A stretch of DNA of 64,000 nt from assembly GCF_039531695.1 (NCBI RefSeq), contig NZ_BAAAQN010000025.1, positions 62,001 through 126,000 of the forward strand, read 5' to 3'. The stretch comes from Catenulispora yoronensis. Lineage in GTDB: Bacteria; Actinomycetota; Actinomycetes; Streptomycetales; Catenulisporaceae. Under the pieces are notes generated by a model. That model had not been told where the DNA came from. It searched no databases and was given only the letters and a program-made list of their open reading frames with translations. The position numbers and the translations under genes were made by a program. Shown in pieces: positions 35,998 through 44,713 of this stretch (position 1 is its first letter; the number at the start of each line of letters is the position of its first letter).

Positions 35998-36191
35998 CAG
36001 CGGACCGCATGGTCATGATTCGAGGTAATGCAGGGGTTAGCCGCCCAGGCCACAGGGCGGCGGACGGCCGCCGGTTCGGGCCCGGCGCCGGCACGTCGGG
36101 AGACAACGGCGCACCCGGGCATCGGGTGCGCCGCGGGCCCGGGACGAATCTCGCGAGGCGTTTCGATCCGCCTTTGGGAGGGGTTGCATCG

Positions 36192-36878
36192 ATGCTCGGG
36201 GGTGCCAATGGACCCATGGCGGAGACCGCGGCGGTGCTCGACCGGGCCGACTGCCCCGACCTGGCCGCACGCCTGCACGCCGCCGTGGACGACGTGCTGG
36301 GCGCGTACGACCGCAAGCAGGCCGTCGAGAGCGCCGACCGGGAGATCCTCGGCTGTCTGCGCGAGGTGGAGGAATCGTGCCTGAAGAACCCGCCGCAGGT
36401 CGGCCAGCTGCTACAGATCCAGCGGGCCGCCCGGATGCCCACGACCGCGGGCGGCCCCGGCGAGCTGGAGTCCTTCGCCCCGCCGACCCGGCCCGGCGTC
36501 GAGATCCGGATACTGCCGGGACTGACCACCTGGCTCGCCGTGATCGACTCAATCGCCGTGGTGCTCCCCAAACAGCAGGATCGGCCGGAGCGGGAACGCA
36601 CGGTGCTGCGCGCCCCGGCCGTCCTCGCCGTCGCCACCTGGGCCTTCCACCAGGCCCGGCCGGCGCCGCCCTTAGGAACGGCGCTGCCGCAGCTGTCGCA
36701 GCTGGAAGTACGAATCCTGCGATGCTTGTCGGCGGGGCTGAAGGACGAGCAGGCGGCTCGGCGGCTGGAGATCTCGGTGCGCACCTACCGGCGGCGGGTG
36801 ACCTCGCTGTGCGATCGGCTGCACGCCTCCAGCCGCTTCGAGGCCGGAGTGGCCGCCGCGAAGCGCGGACTGGTCTGA
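36192..36878 (+). CDS. LuxR-type transcriptional regulator
   Basis: 228 aa from ATG 36192, chosen because GGGAGGGG stands 8 nt upstream; the frame is open back to 36009. The N-terminal ~155 residues are a helical region resembling the phospholipase-D-like or TrmB-like sensor part of actinobacterial LuxR proteins (VDDVLGAYDRKQAVESADRE; TRPGVEIRILPGLTTWLAVI; VVLPKQQDRPERERTVLRAP). The C-terminus is a LuxR helix-turn-helix (LSQLEVRILRCLSAGLKDEQ, then RRLEISVRTYRRRVTSLCDR). It is divergent from the NRPS operon and is the likely pathway-specific regulator. Confidence 0.88.
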   Translation: MLGGANGPMAETAAVLDRADCPDLAARLHAAVDDVLGAYDRKQAVESADREILGCLREVEESCLKNPPQVGQLLQIQRAARMPTTAGGPGELESFAPPTRPGVEIRILPGLTTWLAVIDSIAVVLPKQQDRPERERTVLRAPAVLAVATWAFHQARPAPPLGTALPQLSQLEVRILRCLSAGLKDEQAARRLEISVRTYRRRVTSLCDRLHASSRFEAGVAAAKRGLV

Positions 36879-36954
36879 TCCGTGGCACTCGCCGCACCGC
36901 AAACGCTGAACCTGCCCGCTCGCCATGACGCCCCGGCGTTGCTATGCAGATGAC

Positions 36955-38262
36955 ATGAGCCGAAGCGACGGAGCCCACCCGGCGCGCGTCGGCAACCGGA
37001 TCCTCCGACTGTTCGGATTGACCGACGTCCCGAGTGGAATCAGACCCCTGATCACGGCGACGGCGATCCAGGGGCTCGCCACCTCCGGCTTCTCGGCGTA
37101 CGTCGCGATCTGGGCTGTCCAACGGCTGCACGCCGCACCCGGGGCGGTCGGCCTCGCGCTGTTCTTCCGAGCCGCGTCCGGGATCGGCTCCGGCTACCTC
37201 GGAGGCCGGCTGTCCGACCGGCGCGGACGACGGCCGGTCATCCTGGCGAGCTGGTCCGCGCAGACAGTGTGCATCGCCGCCTTCATGGCCGCCGGCGACC
37301 ACGTGCTGCTCGGACTGGCCCTGGTCGTCGCCTTCGGCCCGCTCGGCCCTCCGGGCAGCGCCGCGTCCTCGGCACTGATCGCCGACACGGTCCCGGACGG
37401 CGAGCGCGCATCGGCGTACGCGGCAATGCGCGTCCTGCGCAGCATGTCGGTCATCCTCGGCCCGCCCGGCGCGGCACTCCTGGTGGCGATCGGCAGCTGG
37501 CCGACAATGTTCGGCGGACTCGCCGCCTGCGGCGCGGTGGCGGTCGTCACCGCACGCCTGTCGATCCACGATCCCCCACGCCGCGACCACGCACCACCCG
37601 GCGAGCAGACCCCCGACCGCGCGCTCTGGCGCGACGGATCCTTCCTGCTGTTCCTGTCCTCGGTCACGATGATCACGCTCACCCTCGCCGCGACGGACCG
37701 GTTCCTCCCCGTGGCGGCCGTGTCCTCCTACCACCTGCCGGTCGCGGCCTGGGGAGCGCTCATCGCCCTGAACCCGGTACTGATCGTGATCTTCCAAGCA
37801 CGAGCCACCCGCTTCGGCGACACCCTGCCGCGCCGAGTACTGGTGATCGTGGCAGCGACCCTGACCGGCGGACCGTTCCTGTTGTTCCTGCTGAACACCT
37901 CCGCAGTGACGATCGCAGCAGTGGTCGTACTGTCGACCTTCGGCGAGATCGCCTGGACCCCGACCGCCCAAGCCCTCGCCGCCGACCTGGCCCCGCCCCA
38001 GCAACGCGGCGCCTACCTCGGCGCCTTCGACGGCTCCGTCTCCCTGGCCTACGCCATCGGCCCGATGGCCGCACTCGAGATCCACGCCGCAGCGAGCGAC
38101 GCACTGGTGTGGTGGAGCGGCGCGGGCGTAGCGACCATCGGGGCGGTCCTAGCGGTGACGGCGCTGCGACGCACCTCGGCCTCGGCGACGATGGAGGGTG
38201 TGGAGCTGCCACACCACGGCTCTGCGGCTACCGTGCGGCCGGAAGCGTCACCCCCTGGATGA
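36955..38262 (+). CDS. MFS transporter
   Basis: 435 aa from ATG 36955. Twelve hydrophobic segments, with the MFS loop GGRLSDRRGRRPVIL after TM2 and a second-half loop RFGDTLPRRVLVI. It follows the LuxR gene by 76 bp on the same strand and probably shares its control. It may be a second exporter of the NRPS product or a resistance pump. Its 3' end overlaps the convergent sugar permease gene by 35 bp. Confidence 0.88.
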   Translation: MSRSDGAHPARVGNRILRLFGLTDVPSGIRPLITATAIQGLATSGFSAYVAIWAVQRLHAAPGAVGLALFFRAASGIGSGYLGGRLSDRRGRRPVILASWSAQTVCIAAFMAAGDHVLLGLALVVAFGPLGPPGSAASSALIADTVPDGERASAYAAMRVLRSMSVILGPPGAALLVAIGSWPTMFGGLAACGAVAVVTARLSIHDPPRRDHAPPGEQTPDRALWRDGSFLLFLSSVTMITLTLAATDRFLPVAAVSSYHLPVAAWGALIALNPVLIVIFQARATRFGDTLPRRVLVIVAATLTGGPFLLFLLNTSAVTIAAVVVLSTFGEIAWTPTAQALAADLAPPQQRGAYLGAFDGSVSLAYAIGPMAALEIHAAASDALVWWSGAGVATIGAVLAVTALRRTSASATMEGVELPHHGSAATVRPEASPPG

Positions 38263-39220
38263 ACACCCGCTGCGCGAAGAAGAAGACGAGCACGACGGGT
38301 GCGGTCACCAGCAGGTTCACGGCCGTCAGCAGGTTCCATTCGACGTGCTCGGATGCCTGGAACGTCTGCAGGCCGTAGGAGAGGGTCCACCATTTCGGAT
38401 TCGTGGCGACGTACACCTGAGGTCCGAAGTAGTCGTTCCAGCGCAGGAAGAACTGCAGCAGCGCGACGGCCGCCAGGGCCGGTTTGACCATCGGCAGCAC
38501 CACCCGCAGCATCGTCCGGAGCTCGCCGCAGCCGTCGACGCGCGCGGCGTCGATGTGGTCGCGGGGAACCGCGATGATGAACTGGCGCAGCAAGAAGATC
38601 GAGAACGCGTCGCCGAACAGCAGCGGGACGATCAGCGGCCACAGCGTCCCGGCCAGGTGGAACTGCTTGGCCCACAGGATGTACATCGGCACCACGGTGA
38701 CCTGCGGCGGCAGCATCATGCCGGTGAGCAGGAGCAGCAATGCGGCACGGCGGCCGGGGAAGTCGAAACGGGCCAGGGCGTAGGCGACCGGCGCGGAGGA
38801 CACCACGGTCGCCACGGTCGCGGCTCCCGCGTAGAGCAGGGTATTGAACCACCAGCGCAGTACGCCTGCCCGGCGCATGACGTCGACGAAGTTGTGCCAC
38901 TGCGGGTGCTCCGGCAGCAAATGGCCTGACAGCGACTCCTCGGGGGTCATCAGGCTGACGGCCACCAGCATGAACAGTGGTCCGATGAAGCAGAGCAGTG
39001 CGGCTATCGCCAGCGAATGGACCGCAACCCAGTGGAGCATCCTGCGCCGGCCGGCGGTCAGGCGGGGCCTGGGCATACCGGGCGGACGACCGCGGCCCAC
39101 AGCGCCGGTGCGGGCGGGCCGGCGGTGGGCCGGCCGTCCGGCGCTCCGGCGCCTGACCGGTGCGTCGGCCGGCGGCTGAGGGCCATCCGGCAGCGGTCCC
39201 GCGGCGAGCGGCGCGGTCAC
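38228..39220 (-). CDS. Carbohydrate ABC transporter permease (MalG type)
   Basis: 330 aa from GTG 39220, GTGA overlap with the upstream permease. Residues 1-60 are a Pro/Arg-rich cytoplasmic leader; six membrane segments follow, with the permease EAA loop (HIDAARVDGCGELRTMLRVVLPMVKPALA). The MalG subgroup moves sugars with a partner permease and a binding protein. No ATPase gene is in the window, as is usual in actinomycetes where a shared MsiK ATPase serves such systems. Confidence 0.9.
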   Translation of the reverse strand: MTAPLAAGPLPDGPQPPADAPVRRRSAGRPAHRRPARTGAVGRGRPPGMPRPRLTAGRRRMLHWVAVHSLAIAALLCFIGPLFMLVAVSLMTPEESLSGHLLPEHPQWHNFVDVMRRAGVLRWWFNTLLYAGAATVATVVSSAPVAYALARFDFPGRRAALLLLLTGMMLPPQVTVVPMYILWAKQFHLAGTLWPLIVPLLFGDAFSIFLLRQFIIAVPRDHIDAARVDGCGELRTMLRVVLPMVKPALAAVALLQFFLRWNDYFGPQVYVATNPKWWTLSYGLQTFQASEHVEWNLLTAVNLLVTAPVVLVFFFAQRVFIQGVTLPAAR

Positions 39221-40221
39221 CGCAGCACGCCCGCGGCGAACCCGGAGCGGCGGCGCAGCAGCAGCGCTGTGAGCCCGATCGACAACCCGAACAGGATCAC
39301 GGCGACGACGCTGGCGGCGCCGGTGTCAGCGTGGATGAAGCCCAGGGAGTACAAGGTCTGTGTCAAGGTGAGTGTGGACTGCTCGGGAAAGCCGGGTTCG
39401 GCGGTCAGCCCGGGCGCGGCCAGATCGCCGCTCGCGGCCTGCGACGCGACCATGGCCTGCGTGTAGTACTGCAACGCGGCGATGACCCCCGTGATCGCGG
39501 CGAACAGCAGCGTCGGCGACATCTCCGGCAGCGTGATGTGGCGGAACCGCTGCCAGCCGGTGGCGCCGTCCATCAACGCCGCCTCGACGCGAGCCTTGGG
39601 CACGTCGGCCAGCGCCGCCAGGAACACCACCATCACGTCGCCGACGCCCCACAACGCCAGCAGCGTCAGCGCGGCCTTGGACCACGCCGGGTCGTCGAAC
39701 CAGCCGGGTCCGCCGATCCCGACCGCGCCGAGCAGCCGGTTGACCGGGCCGTCGCCGGGCCGCAGCAGGTAGACGAAGCCGAGGGCGGCGGCGACCGGCG
39801 GGACGAGATAGGGCACGAACAGCGCCGTGCGCATCAGCCGGCCGCCGATCCGCACCCGGACGACCAGCATCGCCAGCCCGAATCCGGCGATCACGCGCAA
39901 CGTCACCATCACCGCGACTAGCCACAGGGTGTTGCGCAGCGACGTCCAGAACGGCGGGTAGTGCCCCAGCACGAAAGCCCAGTTGTGCAGACCCACGAAC
40001 CGCGGCCTGTCGAGCATGTTGTAGTGGGTGAAAGAGAAGTAGACGGTCGCGGCCAGCGGGTAGACCACGAACAGCCCGACGCCGGCGATCCACGGCCCCA
40101 TCAGGGCGGCGGCGGTGGCCATCTCCCGCCGGCGTACGCGCCGCACCGACCGGTGCACGGGCGTCCCGCCCGGCAGCACCGGGCGGGCGGCGTCGTGCCG
40201 CACAGTCCTGGCAGCACTCAT
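39217..40221 (-). CDS. Carbohydrate ABC transporter permease (MalF type)
   Basis: 334 aa from ATG 40221, overlapping the binding-protein stop (ATGA). Six membrane segments, the first at ~residues 33-55 (AALMGPWIAGVGLFVVYPLA), and an EAA loop with DVPKARVEAALMDGATGWQR followed by FRHITLPEMSPTLL. It forms the translocation pore with the downstream MalG-type permease. Confidence 0.9.
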   Translation of the reverse strand: MSAARTVRHDAARPVLPGGTPVHRSVRRVRRREMATAAALMGPWIAGVGLFVVYPLAATVYFSFTHYNMLDRPRFVGLHNWAFVLGHYPPFWTSLRNTLWLVAVMVTLRVIAGFGLAMLVVRVRIGGRLMRTALFVPYLVPPVAAALGFVYLLRPGDGPVNRLLGAVGIGGPGWFDDPAWSKAALTLLALWGVGDVMVVFLAALADVPKARVEAALMDGATGWQRFRHITLPEMSPTLLFAAITGVIAALQYYTQAMVASQAASGDLAAPGLTAEPGFPEQSTLTLTQTLYSLGFIHADTGAASVVAVILFGLSIGLTALLLRRRSGFAAGVLR

Positions 40222-41648
40222 GGGGTGGGCTCCCGTCCTTGGTCGGTGGCCGAGTCGATCTCCCGGTCCAGGGCACGCAGCGCCGACTGCGGATCGGTGA
40301 CCCGACCGGCTTCATAGGCGGCGACGAACCGCTGGAACGAGCTCTTGTAGTAGCCGCCGTTCGGCGACGGCGGCGTGCTCGTGGACCGGGGGTCGGCGGC
40401 GATGGCGATGAAAGTGCGGAAGCGGTCATCCGCGGCCAGCGCGGGATCGGCCGCGACCGCGTACGTGGTCGGCACGTTGTGGATGGCGTTGGCGAACGCG
40501 GTGAGCGCGCCGGTGTCGGTGGTCAGGAAGCGCACCAGTTCCCAGGCCGCGTCCGAGTGCCGCGTCGTGCGCGCGATGCCGATGACGGTGCCCGTCACCG
40601 TGCCGGACCCGTAGGCGGCAACGCGGTCGTCGGCCACCGGCAACGGCGCCGTCCCGTAGTCCAGGTCGGGCGCGTCGGCGGCGATCTCGGCGGTGGTCCA
40701 CTCTCCCCCGACCGCCATGGCGACCTTGCCGGTCAGGAAGGCGTTGGCCGCGCTGTTCTCGTCACCGGCCGCCGGCCCGGCTGCGAAAGCTTGCGCCTCG
40801 TCCGCCCCACCGAGCACCGCCATCATCCGCGACTGGAAGCGCAACTCGGAGGCGACGCCCGGATCGCCGGCCAGCACCGAACGGTTGTCGGCGTCCTGGA
40901 AGCGGATGCCGAAGACCGACTGCAGATGGTCGGGGGCGTTCTCGTACCAATCGACGTCGGGCAGGAACCCGGCGACCCGCAGCGACCCGTCCGCGGCCCG
41001 GACGGTCAACTTCGCAGCGTCGGCCTCGAGCTCCGACAATGTGCGCGGCGGCCGCTCAATACCGGCCTTCGCGAACATCGCCTTGTTGTAGTAGAGCCCG
41101 AAGGTGTCGCCGAGCAGAGGCAGCGCGCACTGGTCGCCGTGATAGGCGGAGTACGCCAGCGACGGCGCGGTGAACGTCTTCGCAGCGTCGATCCCCGAGG
41201 ACCGCAAGAACGGGTTCAGGTCGACCCAGGCACCGCTGCCGCAGTACAGCCCCACGTCGTCAGTGGTGAAGGAGGACACGACATCGACGTTCTGCTCGGA
41301 GCGGATGCCGTTGATGATCTGACTGTCGGTGACGCCTCCGACCGCCCGCACACCGATGTTCGGATGCAGCAGGTGGAAGCGATCGAGCATCGCCTGAAAC
41401 GCCGAAGCCTCCCGCTCGTCAGTCCACCCGTGCCAAACGGTCAAGGTCACCGGCGGCCGCTCGGGACCGTAAGCGGTCGCCGAGTCCGGCGGCCTGACAT
41501 CGGGCAGCGGCGCCCCCGTGCACGCCGCCCCCGAGATGGTGACAAGGGCGGCGCACAGCAGGAGGCGGATATGAGATCGCAGGCGAGGTGCAGTGCGCGC
41601 AGATGGGGTGGCGGCCATCCGGGATCGACGCGGACGTATCAAAGCCAT
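40218..41648 (-). CDS. Sugar-binding lipoprotein of the ABC importer
   Basis: 476 aa (ATG 41648; ATG 41618 also possible). A twin-Arg/Lys-rich N-region leads to a lipoprotein signal with lipobox SGAAC (Cys ~43). The mature part matches family 1 extracellular solute-binding proteins (VTLTVWHGWTDEREASAFQA; GLYYNKAMFAKAGIERPPRT; GKVAMAVGGEWTTAEIA). It is the first gene of the operon and captures an oligosaccharide outside the membrane. A ROK-type operator-like sequence just upstream (41653-41671) fits carbohydrate control. Confidence 0.92.
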   Translation of the reverse strand: MALIRPRRSRMAATPSARTAPRLRSHIRLLLCAALVTISGAACTGAPLPDVRPPDSATAYGPERPPVTLTVWHGWTDEREASAFQAMLDRFHLLHPNIGVRAVGGVTDSQIINGIRSEQNVDVVSSFTTDDVGLYCGSGAWVDLNPFLRSSGIDAAKTFTAPSLAYSAYHGDQCALPLLGDTFGLYYNKAMFAKAGIERPPRTLSELEADAAKLTVRAADGSLRVAGFLPDVDWYENAPDHLQSVFGIRFQDADNRSVLAGDPGVASELRFQSRMMAVLGGADEAQAFAAGPAAGDENSAANAFLTGKVAMAVGGEWTTAEIAADAPDLDYGTAPLPVADDRVAAYGSGTVTGTVIGIARTTRHSDAAWELVRFLTTDTGALTAFANAIHNVPTTYAVAADPALAADDRFRTFIAIAADPRSTSTPPSPNGGYYKSSFQRFVAAYEAGRVTDPQSALRALDREIDSATDQGREPTP

Positions 41649-41652
41649 CCTG

Positions 41653-41671
41653 TTAGTAAAGTTGCCTACAA
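41653..41671. promoter_or_regulatory. ROK-type operator-like sequence upstream of the sugar importer
   Basis: TTAGTAAAGTTGCCTACAA resembles the TTAGTnAAGTTTCCTAA elements I associate with ROK-family regulators of sugar genes in actinomycetes. It starts 5 bp before the binding-protein start codon. A related sequence occurs at 61202. Confidence 0.4.
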
Positions 41672-42109
41672 AATAAGGTGGGGCGAGAGTAGGAGATCGC
41701 TGACAAGGTTGTCAACGGCACCCGAAGGGATGCGCGGGAAATGCGCAGCTATAGAGCCGAATAGGTAAATCGGAGCCTATTCGGACGCAGTGCGTCCTAC
41801 GGCGCCTGCGGGCGGCCTGCGGGCGGCCTGCGCGACGGTGACCGCCTCAAGGTCGAGTGAGGCGCGCCAGGACAGTGGTCGGCGTTTGCCCAGTCGCCCC
41901 GAGCCGGGGACCGATTTCCCAGCGACGGGGCTCTCTGCGTGATGGTCGAAAAATCGGCTATTTGGCGCGAGCCGGCCCTTTTATGCGGCGTGCTCGTATT
42001 CGCGGATCAGTTCGCCAAAGCCGGCGCCGCGTCGAATCTGGTTACTGGGGTTCAAAGAGTGATGTCGCAGGGGACTGACGGGGTCTGGATTTCGGCGATA
42101 TGCCTGATG
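41672..42109. other. Gene-free stretch with short GC repeats
   Basis: About 440 bp between the sugar importer and a transposon remnant. A 9-10 bp unit (CTGCGGGCGGC) is repeated in tandem near 41808-41832. Short open frames have no support. Confidence 0.4.
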
Positions 42110-42335
42110 CCCGGGACGACAACGCTGCCGTGGCCAAGGCGTTGCGGCTGCATGTGCGCACGGTGCAGCGCTGGAAGGCGGCCTGGACCGCCGGTGGCCA
42201 GGTGGGTTTGGCCAGCAAGGGGCCGCCAAAACATCCGCAGCTTTCCGATGAGCAGTTGGCGGCGCTGGAGGCCGAACTGGAACGTGGTCCGGTCACGCAC
42301 GGCCGGCCCGGACCAGACCTGGACGTCGAGGTCGG
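42110..42335 (+). pseudogene. IS630-type transposase N-terminal remnant
   Basis: Frame AAVAKALRLHVRTVQRWKAA, then GLASKGPPKHPQLSDEQLAA and LEAELERGPVTHG, gives the helix-turn-helix and linker of IS630-family (winged-helix) transposases. The frame then shifts and the DDE catalytic domain is absent; integrase-like sequence follows immediately. Confidence 0.7.
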
Positions 42336-43030
42336 CAGGATTCGTACGGCGCTCCGTCCTGGGGCTACAAGCTCGGCGACGAGCAGGACCGGCTGCTGCC
42401 GATGGTCGTCTGCCAGGTGGTTCTGCTGGCCGGCAGCCCGCATGTCGAGGACATGACCACCGAGCCGTTCGAGCGGATCCGCGCCGAGCGGATGCTGCCG
42501 GGCCTCCGGCTGAACACGCTGTTCGCAATGCAGCGCGCGACCGCCGCGCTCGGGTTCTGCGATCCGCCGAAACACAAGACCGGAGGACACAGCAGCCGGG
42601 CCAGCGGCGGCCCGGAGGCGTGGGAGCAGTGGGTGGACCGTCGGCACGCCACCTCGACGCTCACGCCGAGAGCTCGCGGAAGCATCCGCTCCAACCTGCT
42701 CAAAGTCGGCCGCTGGGCCGCCGACCAGTGCCCGGAGGCCGCCGACCCGGCGGTCTGGACTCGGCAGACCTGCGCCGCCTGGGTCACGGCGCTGGACCGG
42801 ATGAGCGTCTGGGACTACGTCCAGCGCACCGTCGGCTTCGGCGAGACGCTCGGCAAGCCGCTGCAGGCCCCGACCAAGGCTGGGCGGATCTCCGCGCTGC
42901 GCCGGTTCTTCCTGGACGCCCAGGACTGGGAGTGGATGCCACGCTGCTTCGACCCCTACCGGGTGCTGGCCACCCCGCGCAGTGTCGCCGCGCTGCTCGG
43001 ACCGAACCCGCGCGTCATCGCCGACGTCCC
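42336..43030 (+). pseudogene. Tyrosine integrase N-terminal remnant
   Basis: In the frame of 42360, WGYKLGDEQDRLLPMVVCQV, FERIRAERMLPGLRLNTLFA, SIRSNLLKVGRWAADQCPEA and APTKAGRISALRRFFLDAQD form the SAM-like core-binding and N-terminal domains of a large site-specific integrase. Homology stops abruptly near 43030 (RVIADVPTLAGP), before the catalytic R-H-R-Y domain. The open frame to 43328 after that point is unrelated filler. Truncated and non-functional. Confidence 0.7.
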
Positions 43031-43212
43031 CACCCTTGCCGGACCTACGCCGCAACAGATCGGCAACCCGGCCCAGGCGACGCTCCTTCCGACCATCGAG
43101 GTCACACAGAAGTCGGCTGCGCCAGGACCGACATCTGAGCCCCCATGGAGCACCATGAACTGCACGGTTAGAGTGCCAAGGCGCATAGCACGCTTGTTGA
43201 AAGGGGAGAACT

Positions 43213-43587
43213 ATGAGCCTGGCCGATCAGAACTGGATGCCGCCAGCGGGCCGCGTCCGCTGGGACCTCATGATGGCCGGCATCACCGTTCTCCCCGACC
43301 TACCACCCGGCTGGCCTCGCGCCAGTAGCCCTGGAGCCCTCGTCGAAGACGTTGGCGGTCATGTCGTCATCTCCTGGAACGCTCCGGTCACCCTCACCGA
43401 CTCAACCAGCAAGCCCGCAAGCTCCGGACAGGCCGAAGACCAGATCCAACAGCGCCGTGAAGCAATCAACAAGGCGATGCTCAGCGCGATCGCCGAGGTC
43501 TTGACGGCATACACCGTCGAGATCGACACGGTGAACTGGACTTTCGCAAAGGTGATCGACGGACCGGGCACCGGCTGGACTGGCTGA
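43213..43587 (+). CDS. Hypothetical protein, 124 aa
   Basis: Starts at ATG 43213 with a strong ribosome binding site (AAAGGGGAG). The N-terminal half is Pro/Trp-rich (QNWMPPAGRVRWDLMMAGIT; DLPPGWPRASSPG) and the C-terminal half contains a helix (QRREAINKAMLSAIAEVLTA). No known motif or membrane segment. It follows the integrase remnant and may be cargo of the lost element. Confidence 0.6.
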   Translation: MSLADQNWMPPAGRVRWDLMMAGITVLPDLPPGWPRASSPGALVEDVGGHVVISWNAPVTLTDSTSKPASSGQAEDQIQQRREAINKAMLSAIAEVLTAYTVEIDTVNWTFAKVIDGPGTGWTG

Positions 43588-43827
43588 TCCCAAGCCTGGC
43601 AAGCCAATCCTGACTACACCAATCCATCGCTGGCTTGACAAAACAGATGCCACATAAGGCACGTTATTGAGAATGTTCGGTAACGGTCCTGGTCGGTTCG
43701 CGGGGTGGTGCAGGTAGCCAGTGCGGACAGAGGTTTGGGGACTGGGGCTGGCCCTCTGGCGTTGTTTCGCGGGTGGCGTCGTAGCATGCCGGTGCTGAGC
43801 AGGACTTTCGACGTGGAGGTTTGTGAG

Positions 43828-44100
43828 ATGGCGAGTGGTGCGCTCGGTGTCGTCATCGCGGGGAAGCCGACCGAGCTTCACGGCGGTGCTGCCGTGGGGT
43901 TTCTGCTCGGGGTCATCGCTCTTGGCCTGACATTGATCTTGATTGCCCTTAACGTTCGTGGCATCGCGGATCGGTTCCCGTGGCTGGGAAGGGAGGCCGA
44001 TGCGGAGCGCAACAGGACCGTTGTGGCGTTCAATAGGGCCGTGGCGGCCATCTTCGGGATTGTGTTGCTGATGTCGGTCTTGGTCGCGGCGGTGCGGTGA
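43828..44100 (+). CDS. Small two-TM membrane protein
   Basis: 90 aa from ATG 43828 with GGAGG 11 nt upstream. Two hydrophobic helices: GAAVGFLLGVIALGLTLILIALNV (~residues 19-42) and AVAAIFGIVLLMSVLVAAVR at the C-terminus, separated by a charged loop. No family recognised. The region before it (43588-43827) holds only a probable promoter. Confidence 0.6.
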   Translation: MASGALGVVIAGKPTELHGGAAVGFLLGVIALGLTLILIALNVRGIADRFPWLGREADAERNRTVVAFNRAVAAIFGIVLLMSVLVAAVR

Positions 44101-44114
44101 CTGCGGTTTGAGGT

Positions 44115-44348
44115 TCAGAAGGCTTCCTTGTCGTCGAGGGTCTCCGATGGCTTGGTCAGACCGCCCGTCAAGGCACCCAGTGGGATGAACATGCTGGTCG
44201 TGCCGAGTTCGCAGGGCGTGGGCCCTGCCGGGGTGGGGGTGTCGGCGAGGCGGTCGAGCAGAGCGGTGATGACCTCGTGGCCACCTTCGAGGGCTTCCTT
44301 CTCTTCGTCGGTGAGGTTGAGCTCCTCGAGCAGCCGTCGGAAGCACAC
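44115..44348 (-). CDS. Hypothetical acidic protein, 77 aa
   Basis: Frame from GTG 44348 (GGAGG about 9 nt before). It starts VCFRRLLEELNLTDEEKEAL and continues with GGHEVITALLDRLAD, then a Pro/Thr-rich C-terminal tail ending ETLDDKEAF. Composition is protein-like with a clear amphipathic helix, but the frame extends upstream without good coding character, so it could be the C-terminal fragment of a larger lost gene. Confidence 0.45.
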   Translation of the reverse strand: MCFRRLLEELNLTDEEKEALEGGHEVITALLDRLADTPTPAGPTPCELGTTSMFIPLGALTGGLTKPSETLDDKEAF

Positions 44349-44713
44349 ATCAGTGCCTCCGACGCGCGGACGACACCGGCGACCGGCGAAGCGTTCGACA
44401 ACAGCCGCGCAAGATCGACACCCGGCTCGCGGTGCCCATGAGGGTGCGGGACATGTGAGTGCCCGAGGGTTCGGGTTCAGACCGTGGCACAGCTGGGCCG
44501 CTGTGGCCGACGACGGAACTGCGCTTTCGGCTGCCTTCTGCCGTACGCGCAGTCCCTGCGAAGCGTTGGGTGTCGCGCAGCGGTCGAGGAACGCTGACGA
44601 CTTGCCGGGCAGTCGCACGCTCGGTATCGCAAGGGACGCTACTCGTCGGATGTACCCAGGTTGCTGATTTACTTGTCGTCGGTCGGAGCGCCTCGGCTCG
44701 GGGACTGGGGAGG
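44349..44713. other. Upstream region of the kinase gene
   Basis: About 365 bp between the divergent 77-aa gene and the kinase. Frames run through it on both strands (one continuous with the kinase back to 44459), but they lack family resemblance and good starts. No clear operator. Confidence 0.3.

Larger units (their letters stand above)
35747..36191. promoter_or_regulatory. Divergent control region of the NRPS operon and the LuxR-type regulator
   Basis: The 445 bp between the SznF-like gene and the LuxR-type gene hold an AT-rich dyad (35949-35964) and an iron-box-like dyad (35979-35997). It is the only plausible promoter for the 29-kb coupled operon. Confidence 0.6.

Noticed and set aside
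36009..36191. N-terminal extension of the LuxR-type gene to 36009
   Set aside because: Extension is Gly/Arg/Pro-rich, without structure; ATG 36192 has a strong ribosome binding site.
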